From positions 1-8,428 of the forward strand of contig DATNIC010000210.1 in assembly GCA_035604635.1 (NCBI GenBank): a stretch of 8,428 nucleotides of DNA. The letters are read 5' to 3'. The notes beneath the pieces are model-generated. The model was not told the DNA's origin and did not search any database. It saw nothing but the letters and a program-made list of their open reading frames with translations. The position numbers and the translations under genes are program-made. The stretch is from DATNIC01 sp035604635. GTDB lineage: Bacteria; Vulcanimicrobiota; Vulcanimicrobiia; Vulcanimicrobiales; Vulcanimicrobiaceae. This document shows positions 1 through 5,881 of this stretch, in pieces (the stretch's first letter is position 1; each line of letters opens with the position of its first letter).

Positions 1-407
1 CCGTCCGCCGTGTTCGACGTTGCCAGGATCGGGATGTTCGCTTTCACCGCGATCGGGTCGGTCTTGAATGCTTCGGCCGAGAGGGTCGGACCGAGGATAA
101 TCGCGCTCCCGTCCGTCGTAAAACGCTGCATGAGGTTCGCTACCTGGTTCGCATCGGTCGCGGCGTCTTGGACGCTGAATGTGAGGTTGACGCCGCCGCT
201 GTCGAGCAACCCCGAGCGGATATCTTCGTTGGCAAGCTCATAGGCATTGCGCTGAACACTGCCGTAAACGCCGGCCGCGCCGGTCACGTCGGCGATGACG
301 CCGGCCTTCAGGGTTTGCCCCGCAGCTGGACCGCGGGTAGCCGCCATCACCGGGGCAACGAGCGCCAAAAGCGCGGCGCACGCAAGAAGTGAGCTAACTC
401 GACGCAT
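1..407 (-). CDS. ABC transporter substrate-binding protein, branched-chain amino acid type (partial, C-terminus off the left edge)
   Basis: Periplasmic type-1 binding protein of the LivJ/LivK-like family (Peripla_BP_6), which captures a small ligand for an ABC importer; the ligand cannot be told from sequence. Only the first 135 residues are present. I translated them from the minus strand with ATG at 407-405 and found no internal stop. Residues 1-23 form a Sec signal peptide: basic MRRV start, hydrophobic LLACAALLALVAPV core, small residues near A22-A23. The mature N-terminus has family hallmarks: KAGVIADVTGAAGVYGSVQ (about 34-52), the QRNAYELANEDI helix, VQDAATDANQV, then IILGPTLSAEAF and IPILATSNTAD near the cut. 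A strong Shine-Dalgarno GGAGG (minus strand, 418-414) lies 6 nt before the ATG. A CATAAT -10-like hexamer (447-442) lies in the 66-nt gap after the upstream hydrolase gene, so it may be transcribed separately. The LLAC at residues 7-10 is too close to the N-terminus for a convincing lipobox. Confidence 0.9.
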   Translation of the reverse strand, partial: MRRVSSLLACAALLALVAPVMAATRGPAAGQTLKAGVIADVTGAAGVYGSVQRNAYELANEDIRSGLLDSGGVNLTFSVQDAATDANQVANLMQRFTTDGSAIILGPTLSAEAFKTDPIAVKANIPILATSNTAD

Positions 408-473
408 AGAGGTCCTCCGGGCGTTGTGTTCTCTTCTCTGTATTATGACGAAACGGGTACGCCCTCTAGCTTC

Positions 474-1250
474 TCATTCGAGATGAGGGCGGAGCGCCCG
501 CATGAATGCGGCGAAGCAGGCGTCGACTTCATCCGACGATGGCATGCCCGTGTAGACGACGAGGACGTAGCTTCGGCCGCTCGCAGTCGTCAGGATTCCG
601 CCGTCGTGACTGACTTCGCTCGTATCGCCCGTCTTGTGCGCGAAACGATCGCCGGGACCCAGGCCGCGGGAAAGCTTTGTGTTCCAGCGCTGGCGCGCCA
701 GCGCGTCGAGCAAGATCGATGAGAGCGGGAGCCGTTCATGCGCGAGCTCGTCGAAGAGGCGGGCCGCTTCCCGCGCCGGATGCGTGTTCCGTCCGGAAGC
801 TCCGGGATCGTCGATCAGCGGGTCGCTCCCCGAGAGCTTGCGCCGGATCGCCGTTTCCGGAAAGCCCAGCTCGTGCAGGAGCGCGGTCGCGCGCTCCCGC
901 TCGACGACGTCGATCAACACGTTTGTGGCCACATTGTCGGATTGGGTGATCATGAGGTCGATCAGCTCGCCGATCCGGGCCCGGTAGCCGGGGACGAGCG
1001 CAGAAGGGAGATCGTTCGCGGTCATGTTCTGCTCCCGGACCGCGACCGCGTCCTCGAGCTTGAGCTTCGCCGCCGCCGCTAGAGCCAGTGCGGCGGCCGC
1101 CAAGGGCGTCTTGATCATGCTGGCCGGGTACAGCAGCCGCTGGGCGTCGAGCTCGAGCTCCTGGGTGCCGTCGAGCGAGCGTAGGACGACTGACGGCTCC
1201 CGGAGGCCGGCGGCCGAGGCCATGGCGGTGAGGCCGGATCGACTCAACAT
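474..1250 (-). CDS. Serine hydrolase, class A beta-lactamase / PBP-like fold, atypical
   Basis: Predicted active-site serine enzyme of the beta-lactamase/transpeptidase superfamily (Beta-lactamase2-type), 258 residues. Three of the four class A signature elements are clear: S44-M-I-K47 in YPASMIKT (nucleophile and general base), S104-D-N106 in QSDNVATN, and K206-T-G208 followed by DTSEVSHDGGI (beta-3 strand). The omega-loop region between SDN and KTG (about 136-165) ends in RNTHPAREAARLF, which matches the class A region after the omega loop, but I see no ExxLN before it. The deacylating Glu166 is therefore apparently absent. No signal peptide precedes the fold, although class A enzymes normally act in the periplasm. 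The nearest in-frame stop upstream is at 1280-1278 with no start codon between, so ATG 1250 is the earliest start; it has no Shine-Dalgarno. ATG 1223 (M10) is an alternative. It could be a weak beta-lactamase, a D,D-peptidase or another amidase/esterase. It is divergent from the efflux operon. Confidence 0.85.
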   Translation of the reverse strand: MLSRSGLTAMASAAGLREPSVVLRSLDGTQELELDAQRLLYPASMIKTPLAAAALALAAAAKLKLEDAVAVREQNMTANDLPSALVPGYRARIGELIDLMITQSDNVATNVLIDVVERERATALLHELGFPETAIRRKLSGSDPLIDDPGASGRNTHPAREAARLFDELAHERLPLSSILLDALARQRWNTKLSRGLGPGDRFAHKTGDTSEVSHDGGILTTASGRSYVLVVYTGMPSSDEVDACFAAFMRALRPHLE

Positions 1251-1254
1251 GGGA

Positions 1255-1317
1255 TGCGTGTAAGCACTTGCATTCGCTCAAACCTTGTGCTAGGCTCTGC
1301 GTGCAAGCACTTACTTT
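1255..1317. repeat. Pair of 20-bp direct repeats, candidate operator of the efflux operon
   Basis: TGCGTGTAAGCACTTGCATT (1255-1274) and TGCGTGCAAGCACTTACTTT (1298-1317) match at 17 of 20 positions and are offset by exactly 43 bp, about four helical turns. Both share an uninterrupted AAGCACTT core (1262-1269 and 1305-1312). Each copy is also an imperfect dyad of the form TGYAAG-CA-CTTRCW, the sort of short symmetric site TetR-family dimers bind. One copy overlaps the candidate -35, the other lies just after the expected transcription start. I infer that the TetR-family protein encoded at 2369-2974 binds here; the sequence alone does not prove it. Confidence 0.5.
1268..1296 (+). promoter_or_regulatory. 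Candidate promoter for the STAS-LolA / TetR / efflux operon
   Basis: TTGCAT (1268-1273) and TAGGCT (1291-1296) are separated by exactly 17 bp, the favoured sigma70-type spacing, although each hexamer matches consensus at only three positions. Transcription would begin near 1303. That rules out a coding start at 1254 and leaves ATG 1320 or ATG 1338 for the first gene. The element lies between, and partly inside, the two 20-bp repeats. The hexamer evidence is weak by itself; position and symmetry with the repeats are the main support. Confidence 0.3.
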
Positions 1318-1337
1318 CAATGGGACTGCGTCTACGC

Positions 1338-2372
1338 ATGAAACCGGTCTTCGTCGACCTTCTCTCCGGATCGCCCGAAGCGCTGCGCGCGCAGCTGATC
1401 GAGGCGACGCGGTCGACCCTCGGTCAGGGGAAGACCACCCTCGTCGTCGGTCTGGACGCCGTCCGCAACCTTGACGATCCCGCCATAGCCGCGATGATCG
1501 TCGCGTTGCGGACGATGCGCGCCGCCGGCGGTGCCGTGCGGTTGGTGACGCGACGCCAGGACCACCGCGATCGCCTTGTGTTGACCGGCCTCGATCAGGT
1601 CTTCGAAGTGTTCGCGTCCGATGAGGAAGCCGAACACGATGGTACGCTCCAACATGAGTCGCCCGCGGCGCGCGTGCGTTTCGCGATTCGCGCCGCGTCT
1701 TCGGCCGTCGCGCTCCTGATCGGGTTCGTCCTCTGGCCGGGAGCAACCACCGCGCAAGACGGCGCCGGGGCGGTGCCAAGTGACCCGGCCGCGCTCGTTG
1801 CGCTCGCCAAGGTCGTCCAACGTAATCCAAATCTCGAGAGCTTCGAGGCGAACGTCCAAGTCGACGTCAAGATGCTGTCCTTTCCGTTCTTGCAACCCAA
1901 ATTGGAGGGCAAGACGTATTTCAAGCGGCCCGGCAATTTCGAAGTCGTCTTCGCGCGCGTCCCCTGGTATGCCAAGGGCCTCGAACATCTTTACGCCGAT
2001 ATCGGTGATCCCTCGACGTGGGATCACCGGTTCGTCGTGATGGTCGACGGAGAGCATCTCATCAACGGTCGCCGCGAGCTTGCCCTGCGCATGATTCAGC
2101 GGGTCCGCGGGATGATCGACCACGAGGAAGTCTACATCGATGAGCCGTCGTGGACGATCTCGCAACTCGAGTACCACTACTACAACGGCGGAACGATCTC
2201 GTTGCAGCAGGGCTTTGCGCTGGTCAACGGTTACGCGATGGTGACCTCGCAGTCGGCGACGATTGCAATTCCGCATGTGCGTGCCGTCGCTATGGCGACG
2301 TACAGCGGCATCCGGACCAACGTCGCCATCGACGACGCGGTCTTCGTAAAGAACAAGCAGGCGAATCAGTGA
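1338..2372 (+). CDS. STAS domain - hydrophobic segment - LolA-like domain fusion protein
   Basis: 344 residues in one open frame. Residues 1-100 resemble a STAS domain (anti-sigma-factor antagonist fold): an N-terminal helix, TTLVVGLDAVRNLDDPAIAAM, then LRTMRAAGGAVRLVT and the terminal TGLDQVFEVFASDEEA. At the site of the phosphorylated Ser of SpoIIAA-like proteins (DSSG) it has D46-D47-P-A. Residues 113-140 form a signal-peptide- or TM-like segment: basic RFAIR, hydrophobic AASSAVALLIGFVLW, then PGATTAQD. Residues 150-344 look like LolA / outer-membrane lipoprotein-sorting proteins, e.g. LEGKTYFKRPGNFEVVFA and ISQLEYHYYNGGTISLQQ, ending in AIDDAVFVKNK. As a single chain this would be STAS in the cytoplasm and LolA-like in the periplasm. 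GTG 1674 (residue 113) could instead start a separate exported protein of 232 residues, though no good Shine-Dalgarno precedes it. I chose ATG 1338 because the STAS fold begins there; ATG 1320 is possible and neither has a clear Shine-Dalgarno. The gene overlaps the TetR gene by 4 bp. Confidence 0.7.
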   Translation: MKPVFVDLLSGSPEALRAQLIEATRSTLGQGKTTLVVGLDAVRNLDDPAIAAMIVALRTMRAAGGAVRLVTRRQDHRDRLVLTGLDQVFEVFASDEEAEHDGTLQHESPAARVRFAIRAASSAVALLIGFVLWPGATTAQDGAGAVPSDPAALVALAKVVQRNPNLESFEANVQVDVKMLSFPFLQPKLEGKTYFKRPGNFEVVFARVPWYAKGLEHLYADIGDPSTWDHRFVVMVDGEHLINGRRELALRMIQRVRGMIDHEEVYIDEPSWTISQLEYHYYNGGTISLQQGFALVNGYAMVTSQSATIAIPHVRAVAMATYSGIRTNVAIDDAVFVKNKQANQ

Positions 2373-2974
2373 TTACCAAAGGCAGTGAAAGTACCATCAA
2401 GGCGTCGCCGGAAGATACGCGTACGCGCATCCTCGAGGCGGCTCGCGAGATCTACGTCCTCAAGGGATTTCGGGGCACGACAACGCGCGAGGTTGCGGAA
2501 CGCGCGAGCGTCAACGAGGCGACGCTGTTCCGGCATTTCGGGAACAAAGAAGCGCTCATCGAAGCGATGTTCAAGAACGCTTGCGAGCACGACGGCGAGA
2601 ATCTGGCCGAATTCTTTGCGGGAACGACCGCCGACGTAGCGTCGGACTTGCGCTTACTTGCTGTCCAGGCACTCCACGGAATGGCGGCAAAGCGCGACTT
2701 GATTCTGATCTCGCTTGCAGAGGAGCCGCGCGATCCGACCGGATTCAATATCATGTGGAAGACGCCGTCGGTCGTGTTCGAGCGCCTGCAGGCGTATTTT
2801 GCACAGGCCGGCTCGCAGGGCAAAGTCCACGGCGATCCGGCGATGAATGCCCGGTTTTTTATGGGGATGCTGTTCGCGCACGTCATGGGGCGGTGCATAT
2901 TCGGGACGCCGAATTTCGAAGAAGTCGCCGACTACAGCGTGGACATTTTCCTCAACGGGATCGGAAACAAGTAG
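2369..2974 (+). CDS. TetR/AcrR-family transcriptional regulator
   Basis: 201-residue DNA-binding protein, the usual TetR-family length. The N-terminal TetR_N domain spans about residues 16-64: TRTRILEAAREIYVLKGFRGTTTREVAERASVNEATLFRHFGNKEALI, with the helix-turn-helix at about 38-57 and the canonical recognition-helix end TLFRHFGNKE. The remaining 135 residues form the variable all-helical ligand and dimer domain, so the inducer cannot be predicted; presumably it is a substrate of the pump. The start is GTG 2369, overlapping the previous stop in a GTGA arrangement, which suggests translational coupling; a weak AGGCG lies six bases upstream. The longer frame upstream is only the shadow of the STAS-LolA gene. 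It sits 14 bp before the adaptor gene and is likely an autorepressor of the operon, possibly through the repeats at 1255-1317. That target is inferred. Confidence 0.93.
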   Translation: MITKGSESTIKASPEDTRTRILEAAREIYVLKGFRGTTTREVAERASVNEATLFRHFGNKEALIEAMFKNACEHDGENLAEFFAGTTADVASDLRLLAVQALHGMAAKRDLILISLAEEPRDPTGFNIMWKTPSVVFERLQAYFAQAGSQGKVHGDPAMNARFFMGMLFAHVMGRCIFGTPNFEEVADYSVDIFLNGIGNK

Positions 2975-2988
2975 AAGAGCGGAGGAGC

Positions 2989-4317
2989 ATGAACGTGGAT
3001 TCGCGCGAGACCAAAGCCCCCTCTGTGCCGCAGGTTCCCTCCAATGGCGCCGGAGGGCGCGCAGCAGACGGCGAACCGGGTGTGCCTTTGGAGGCCGAAG
3101 CCCGCAAACGCCCGGCGTGGCTACGTCCCGTCGTGCTTGTCGCCGGCGTAATCGCGCTACTCCTCGTCTTGATCTACGGGACGCGTTGGCTGCTTTATGC
3201 CGGCGCGCACCAAACGACCGACGACGCGATGATCGGAGCCGACACGGTCGTCCTGACCAGCAAGATTGCGGAACGCGTCGGGTCGATCCTGACGGACACG
3301 AATGAGCCGGTGCACAAGGGTCAATTGCTGATTCAGCTCGACGATCGTGACGAGCGGACCAGGGTCGCACAGGCGGAGGCTGCCCTGAACGCCCAGCGAG
3401 CGCAAGCCCGCTCCGCTCAAGAGAACGTCGCATTCACCCAAGCTCAACAAGGCGCGCAAAACGCAGAGAATACAGGCGGGATCGCGGCCGCGCAGGCCCA
3501 GATCGCCGGCGCCGAGTCGCAGTACGCCAACGCCGTGCAGCAGTTGGGGGTCGCGGACGCCGCGGTCTCCGGCGCGCGCGCCTCGCTCGATCAGGCCAAC
3601 GCCGATCTCGTGCGGACGCAAACGCTCGTCAATTCGGGCGACACCCCGCGGCAAGCTCTCGACGCCGCCAAGGCGACGCAGGCGAATGCGCAGTCGAATT
3701 ACCGGCAAGCGCTCGACAGGGTTCGGGCCGCGCAGGCCCAAGCCAATGCCGCGCAAGCGATGATTACCGCCGAGCGGGGACAATTGCAGACGGCACAAGG
3801 GAAGCTCGCCGAATCCGCGACGCCGTACAAAGTCACGACTCAGATCGCACAGGCGCAAGCGCAGAGCGCGCAAGCAGGTTCGCTGGCCGCGCAATTGCAG
3901 CAGGCGAAAGATCAGCTGAGTTACACGCGGATTTATTCGCCGATCGACGGCTACGTCGGCGAGAAGGACATCGAGATCGGGCAAACGGTCCAGCCCGGAA
4001 CAACGTTGCTCAATCTCGTCCCGAACCGCACGTTCATCACCGCGAACTTCAAAGAGACGCAGCTCGGGGACATGAAGCCCGGCCAGGAAGTCGATATCAA
4101 CGTCGACGCCTACCACGGGACCAAGTTCACGGGGCATGTCGAAGCGATCGGGCCCGCTTCGCAAAACCAGTTTGCTCTCGTACCGGCGCAAAATGCGACC
4201 GGCAACTTCGTCAAGGTGACGCAGCGCGTCCCGGTGCGGATCGTCGTCGACAATCCGCCGCCGGAGCGGCCGTTGCGGCCCGGCATGTCCGTCGAGGCAT
4301 CGGTCAAAGTCAAGTAG
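2989..4317 (+). CDS. emrA: HlyD/EmrA-family periplasmic adaptor (membrane fusion) protein
   Basis: 442-residue adaptor that links an inner-membrane MFS pump to an outer-membrane channel. Residues 1-46 are a hydrophilic, Pro/Gly/Ala-rich cytoplasmic tail, longer than in typical EmrA. Residues 47-63 (PVVLVAGVIALLLVLIY) form one N-in TM anchor. The HQTTDDAMIGAD motif (74-85) is characteristic of EmrA/HlyD-type proteins. A biotinyl-lipoyl-like half (PVHKGQLLIQLDDRD, 107-121) and its partner (YTRIYSPIDGYVGEKDIEIG, from 312) flank a long Ala/Gln-rich coiled-coil hairpin (about 120-305). The beta-barrel domain follows and ends with PLRPGMSVEASVKVK. ATG 2989 is preceded by GGAGG (2981-2985) with a short 3-nt spacer; GTG 2995 would have a 9-nt spacer and cannot be excluded. 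It lies 14 bp after the TetR stop and 6 bp before the transporter gene. The symbol indicates family resemblance, not proven orthology. Confidence 0.93.
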   Translation: MNVDSRETKAPSVPQVPSNGAGGRAADGEPGVPLEAEARKRPAWLRPVVLVAGVIALLLVLIYGTRWLLYAGAHQTTDDAMIGADTVVLTSKIAERVGSILTDTNEPVHKGQLLIQLDDRDERTRVAQAEAALNAQRAQARSAQENVAFTQAQQGAQNAENTGGIAAAQAQIAGAESQYANAVQQLGVADAAVSGARASLDQANADLVRTQTLVNSGDTPRQALDAAKATQANAQSNYRQALDRVRAAQAQANAAQAMITAERGQLQTAQGKLAESATPYKVTTQIAQAQAQSAQAGSLAAQLQQAKDQLSYTRIYSPIDGYVGEKDIEIGQTVQPGTTLLNLVPNRTFITANFKETQLGDMKPGQEVDINVDAYHGTKFTGHVEAIGPASQNQFALVPAQNATGNFVKVTQRVPVRIVVDNPPPERPLRPGMSVEASVKVK

Positions 4318-4323
4318 CCGCTC

Positions 4324-5871
4324 ATGGAACTAGCGCAATCCCGCGAAAGCGTCGTCGAATACGGCTTTCGCCGGTCCGTCGTGACCACCGCGATCATCAT
4401 CGCGACCCTGCTTGAGATCGTCGACGTGACGATCGTCAACGTCGCGCTGCCGAACATCCAAGGTGGGTTCAGTGCGAACGTCGAGCAAGCCGCATGGATC
4501 GGGACGGGTTACATCATCGCCAATGTGATCATCATCCCGATCACGCCCTGGCTCCAGACCCGCTTCGGCCGCAAGCAGTACTACTTCGCATCGATCCTGC
4601 TCTTCACGGTCGCGTCACTGATGTGCGGCCTTTCCCAGTCGCTGAACGAGCTAATCTTCTGGCGCATCGTCCAAGGGACGGGCGGCGGCGGCTTGATTTC
4701 GACGTCGCAGGCGATCTTGGTTAACACGTTCCCGCGCGACAAACAAGGCATGTCGTCGGCGATCTTCGGGATGGGTGTCGTCGTCGGGCCGACGATCGGT
4801 CCGTGGATCGGCGGGCTCATCGTTGACCACTATAGTTGGCGCGAGGCATTCTTCATCAACATTCCGCTCGGCATCATCGCGATGCTGCTCGTCGCCGTTT
4901 ATTTGCGCAATCCCGAGGGTCCGAGGAAGATTCCGCTCGACGGAGTCGGCCTCGCGCTGCTTGCGATTGGAATCGGATCGCTCCAGTACGTGCTCGACCA
5001 GGGAAACCAGAAAGACTGGTTCGACGACGGCTGGATCGTTGCGTTCAGCGTCATCGCGGCCCTCGGCCTCTGCGCGTTCGTGCTTTTCGAGCTCCTCGTC
5101 GCCAAGCGGCCGATCGTCAACTTGCGGATATTGCGCTACCGCTCGGTCACCGCAGGGAGTCTCCTGGGTATGTGCTTGGGCGTCAGCCTGTATGGAACGG
5201 TCTTGGTACTCCCGCAATACGTGCAAGGCTCTCTCGGCTTCACCGCTACGGATTCAGGACTGCTTCTGATGGTGCGCGCCGCGCCGCTGTTGTTCCTGAT
5301 GCCGCTTTCAGCGCGCTTGGCGACCAGCGGCAAGTTTGACGCTCGCTGGCAGGTTGCGACCGGCTTCGTCTTGCTCGGGATCTCGAATTACCTCGTCGCT
5401 ACTAAAACGACGACCGGGTCGGATTTCGGAAACTTCGTCATCCCGCTTATGCTTTCGGGTTTGGGACTGTCGCAGATATTCGTGCCGTTGACGCTGAGCG
5501 TCATCAACGCGGTCGAACCGCGTGACGTCCCATCGGCGACGGCGTTCTTCAATTTGGCTCGCCAACTTGGCGGGAGCGTCGCCATCGCCGTGCTCGTCAC
5601 GCTGCTGACGCGGCAAAGCGCCGCATACCACACTTCGCTCGCCGCGCAAATCCATCTCAGCCGGCCGGCGGTTGCCGACTACGTTGCTCACAACGGCGGA
5701 CCTCGCTCGGAGAGCATGGTGACGCACCTCAACGGCCTGGTCACCGCGCAGTCGATGGTCCTGGCCTATGCCGACGTTGCGCGTGCCACCGCGTACCTTA
5801 CTTTGCTCGTCACGCCGTTCGTCCTGATCATGCGTCGCGCCAAACGCGCAACGGCATTCGTTACCGAATAG
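4324..5871 (+). CDS. emrB: EmrB/QacA-type DHA2 major facilitator multidrug transporter
   Basis: 515-residue inner-membrane proton-driven drug exporter of the DHA2 family, which has 14 TM helices; the length fits. TM1 carries the family signature E31-x-x-D34-x-TIVNVALP43. The motif A region (WLQTRFGRK, about 76-84) follows TM2 and lacks the canonical Asp, as in other EmrB-like proteins. Motif C, characteristic of antiporters, is visible as G149-MGVVVGPTIGPWIGG, followed by HYSWREAFFINIPLG, a strongly conserved DHA2 segment. Hydrophobic helices continue to residue 505 and the protein ends in a short basic tail. Start ATG 4324 lies 6 nt after the adaptor stop with no clear Shine-Dalgarno, so translation is probably coupled to the upstream gene. 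Together with the adjacent adaptor and TolC-type genes it makes a full tripartite pump; the exported compounds cannot be deduced. Confidence 0.95.
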   Translation: MELAQSRESVVEYGFRRSVVTTAIIIATLLEIVDVTIVNVALPNIQGGFSANVEQAAWIGTGYIIANVIIIPITPWLQTRFGRKQYYFASILLFTVASLMCGLSQSLNELIFWRIVQGTGGGGLISTSQAILVNTFPRDKQGMSSAIFGMGVVVGPTIGPWIGGLIVDHYSWREAFFINIPLGIIAMLLVAVYLRNPEGPRKIPLDGVGLALLAIGIGSLQYVLDQGNQKDWFDDGWIVAFSVIAALGLCAFVLFELLVAKRPIVNLRILRYRSVTAGSLLGMCLGVSLYGTVLVLPQYVQGSLGFTATDSGLLLMVRAAPLLFLMPLSARLATSGKFDARWQVATGFVLLGISNYLVATKTTTGSDFGNFVIPLMLSGLGLSQIFVPLTLSVINAVEPRDVPSATAFFNLARQLGGSVAIAVLVTLLTRQSAAYHTSLAAQIHLSRPAVADYVAHNGGPRSESMVTHLNGLVTAQSMVLAYADVARATAYLTLLVTPFVLIMRRAKRATAFVTE

Positions 5872-5881
5872 GAGTCGATCC

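Noticed and set aside
487..499. Hairpin GGGCG-GAG-CGCCC near the end of the hydrolase gene, considered as a terminator
   Set aside because: It lies inside the coding sequence, has only a 5-bp stem and no T tract follows on the minus strand.
1254..1337. Upstream start (ATG 1254) for the STAS-LolA gene
   Set aside because: It would place the coding start before the candidate promoter and translate the 20-bp repeats; there is no Shine-Dalgarno and the STAS fold begins only at residue 29 of that frame.
736..1830. Long minus-strand open frame (364 codons) across the hydrolase gene, the divergent gap and the STAS region
   Set aside because: Its translation is Arg/Pro/His-rich with no recognisable domain, and it runs out of frame through the clear hydrolase and antisense to the STAS-LolA gene. 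It is a GC-rich shadow frame.
1332..2276. 314-codon minus-strand open frame opposite the STAS-LolA gene
   Set aside because: It has no family resemblance or coding signature, while the plus strand encodes recognisable domains throughout.
3157..4191. 344-codon minus-strand open frame opposite the adaptor gene
   Set aside because: The Arg/Leu/Gly-rich translation shows no motif and is antisense to a well-supported EmrA-type protein; long antisense frames are expected at this GC content.
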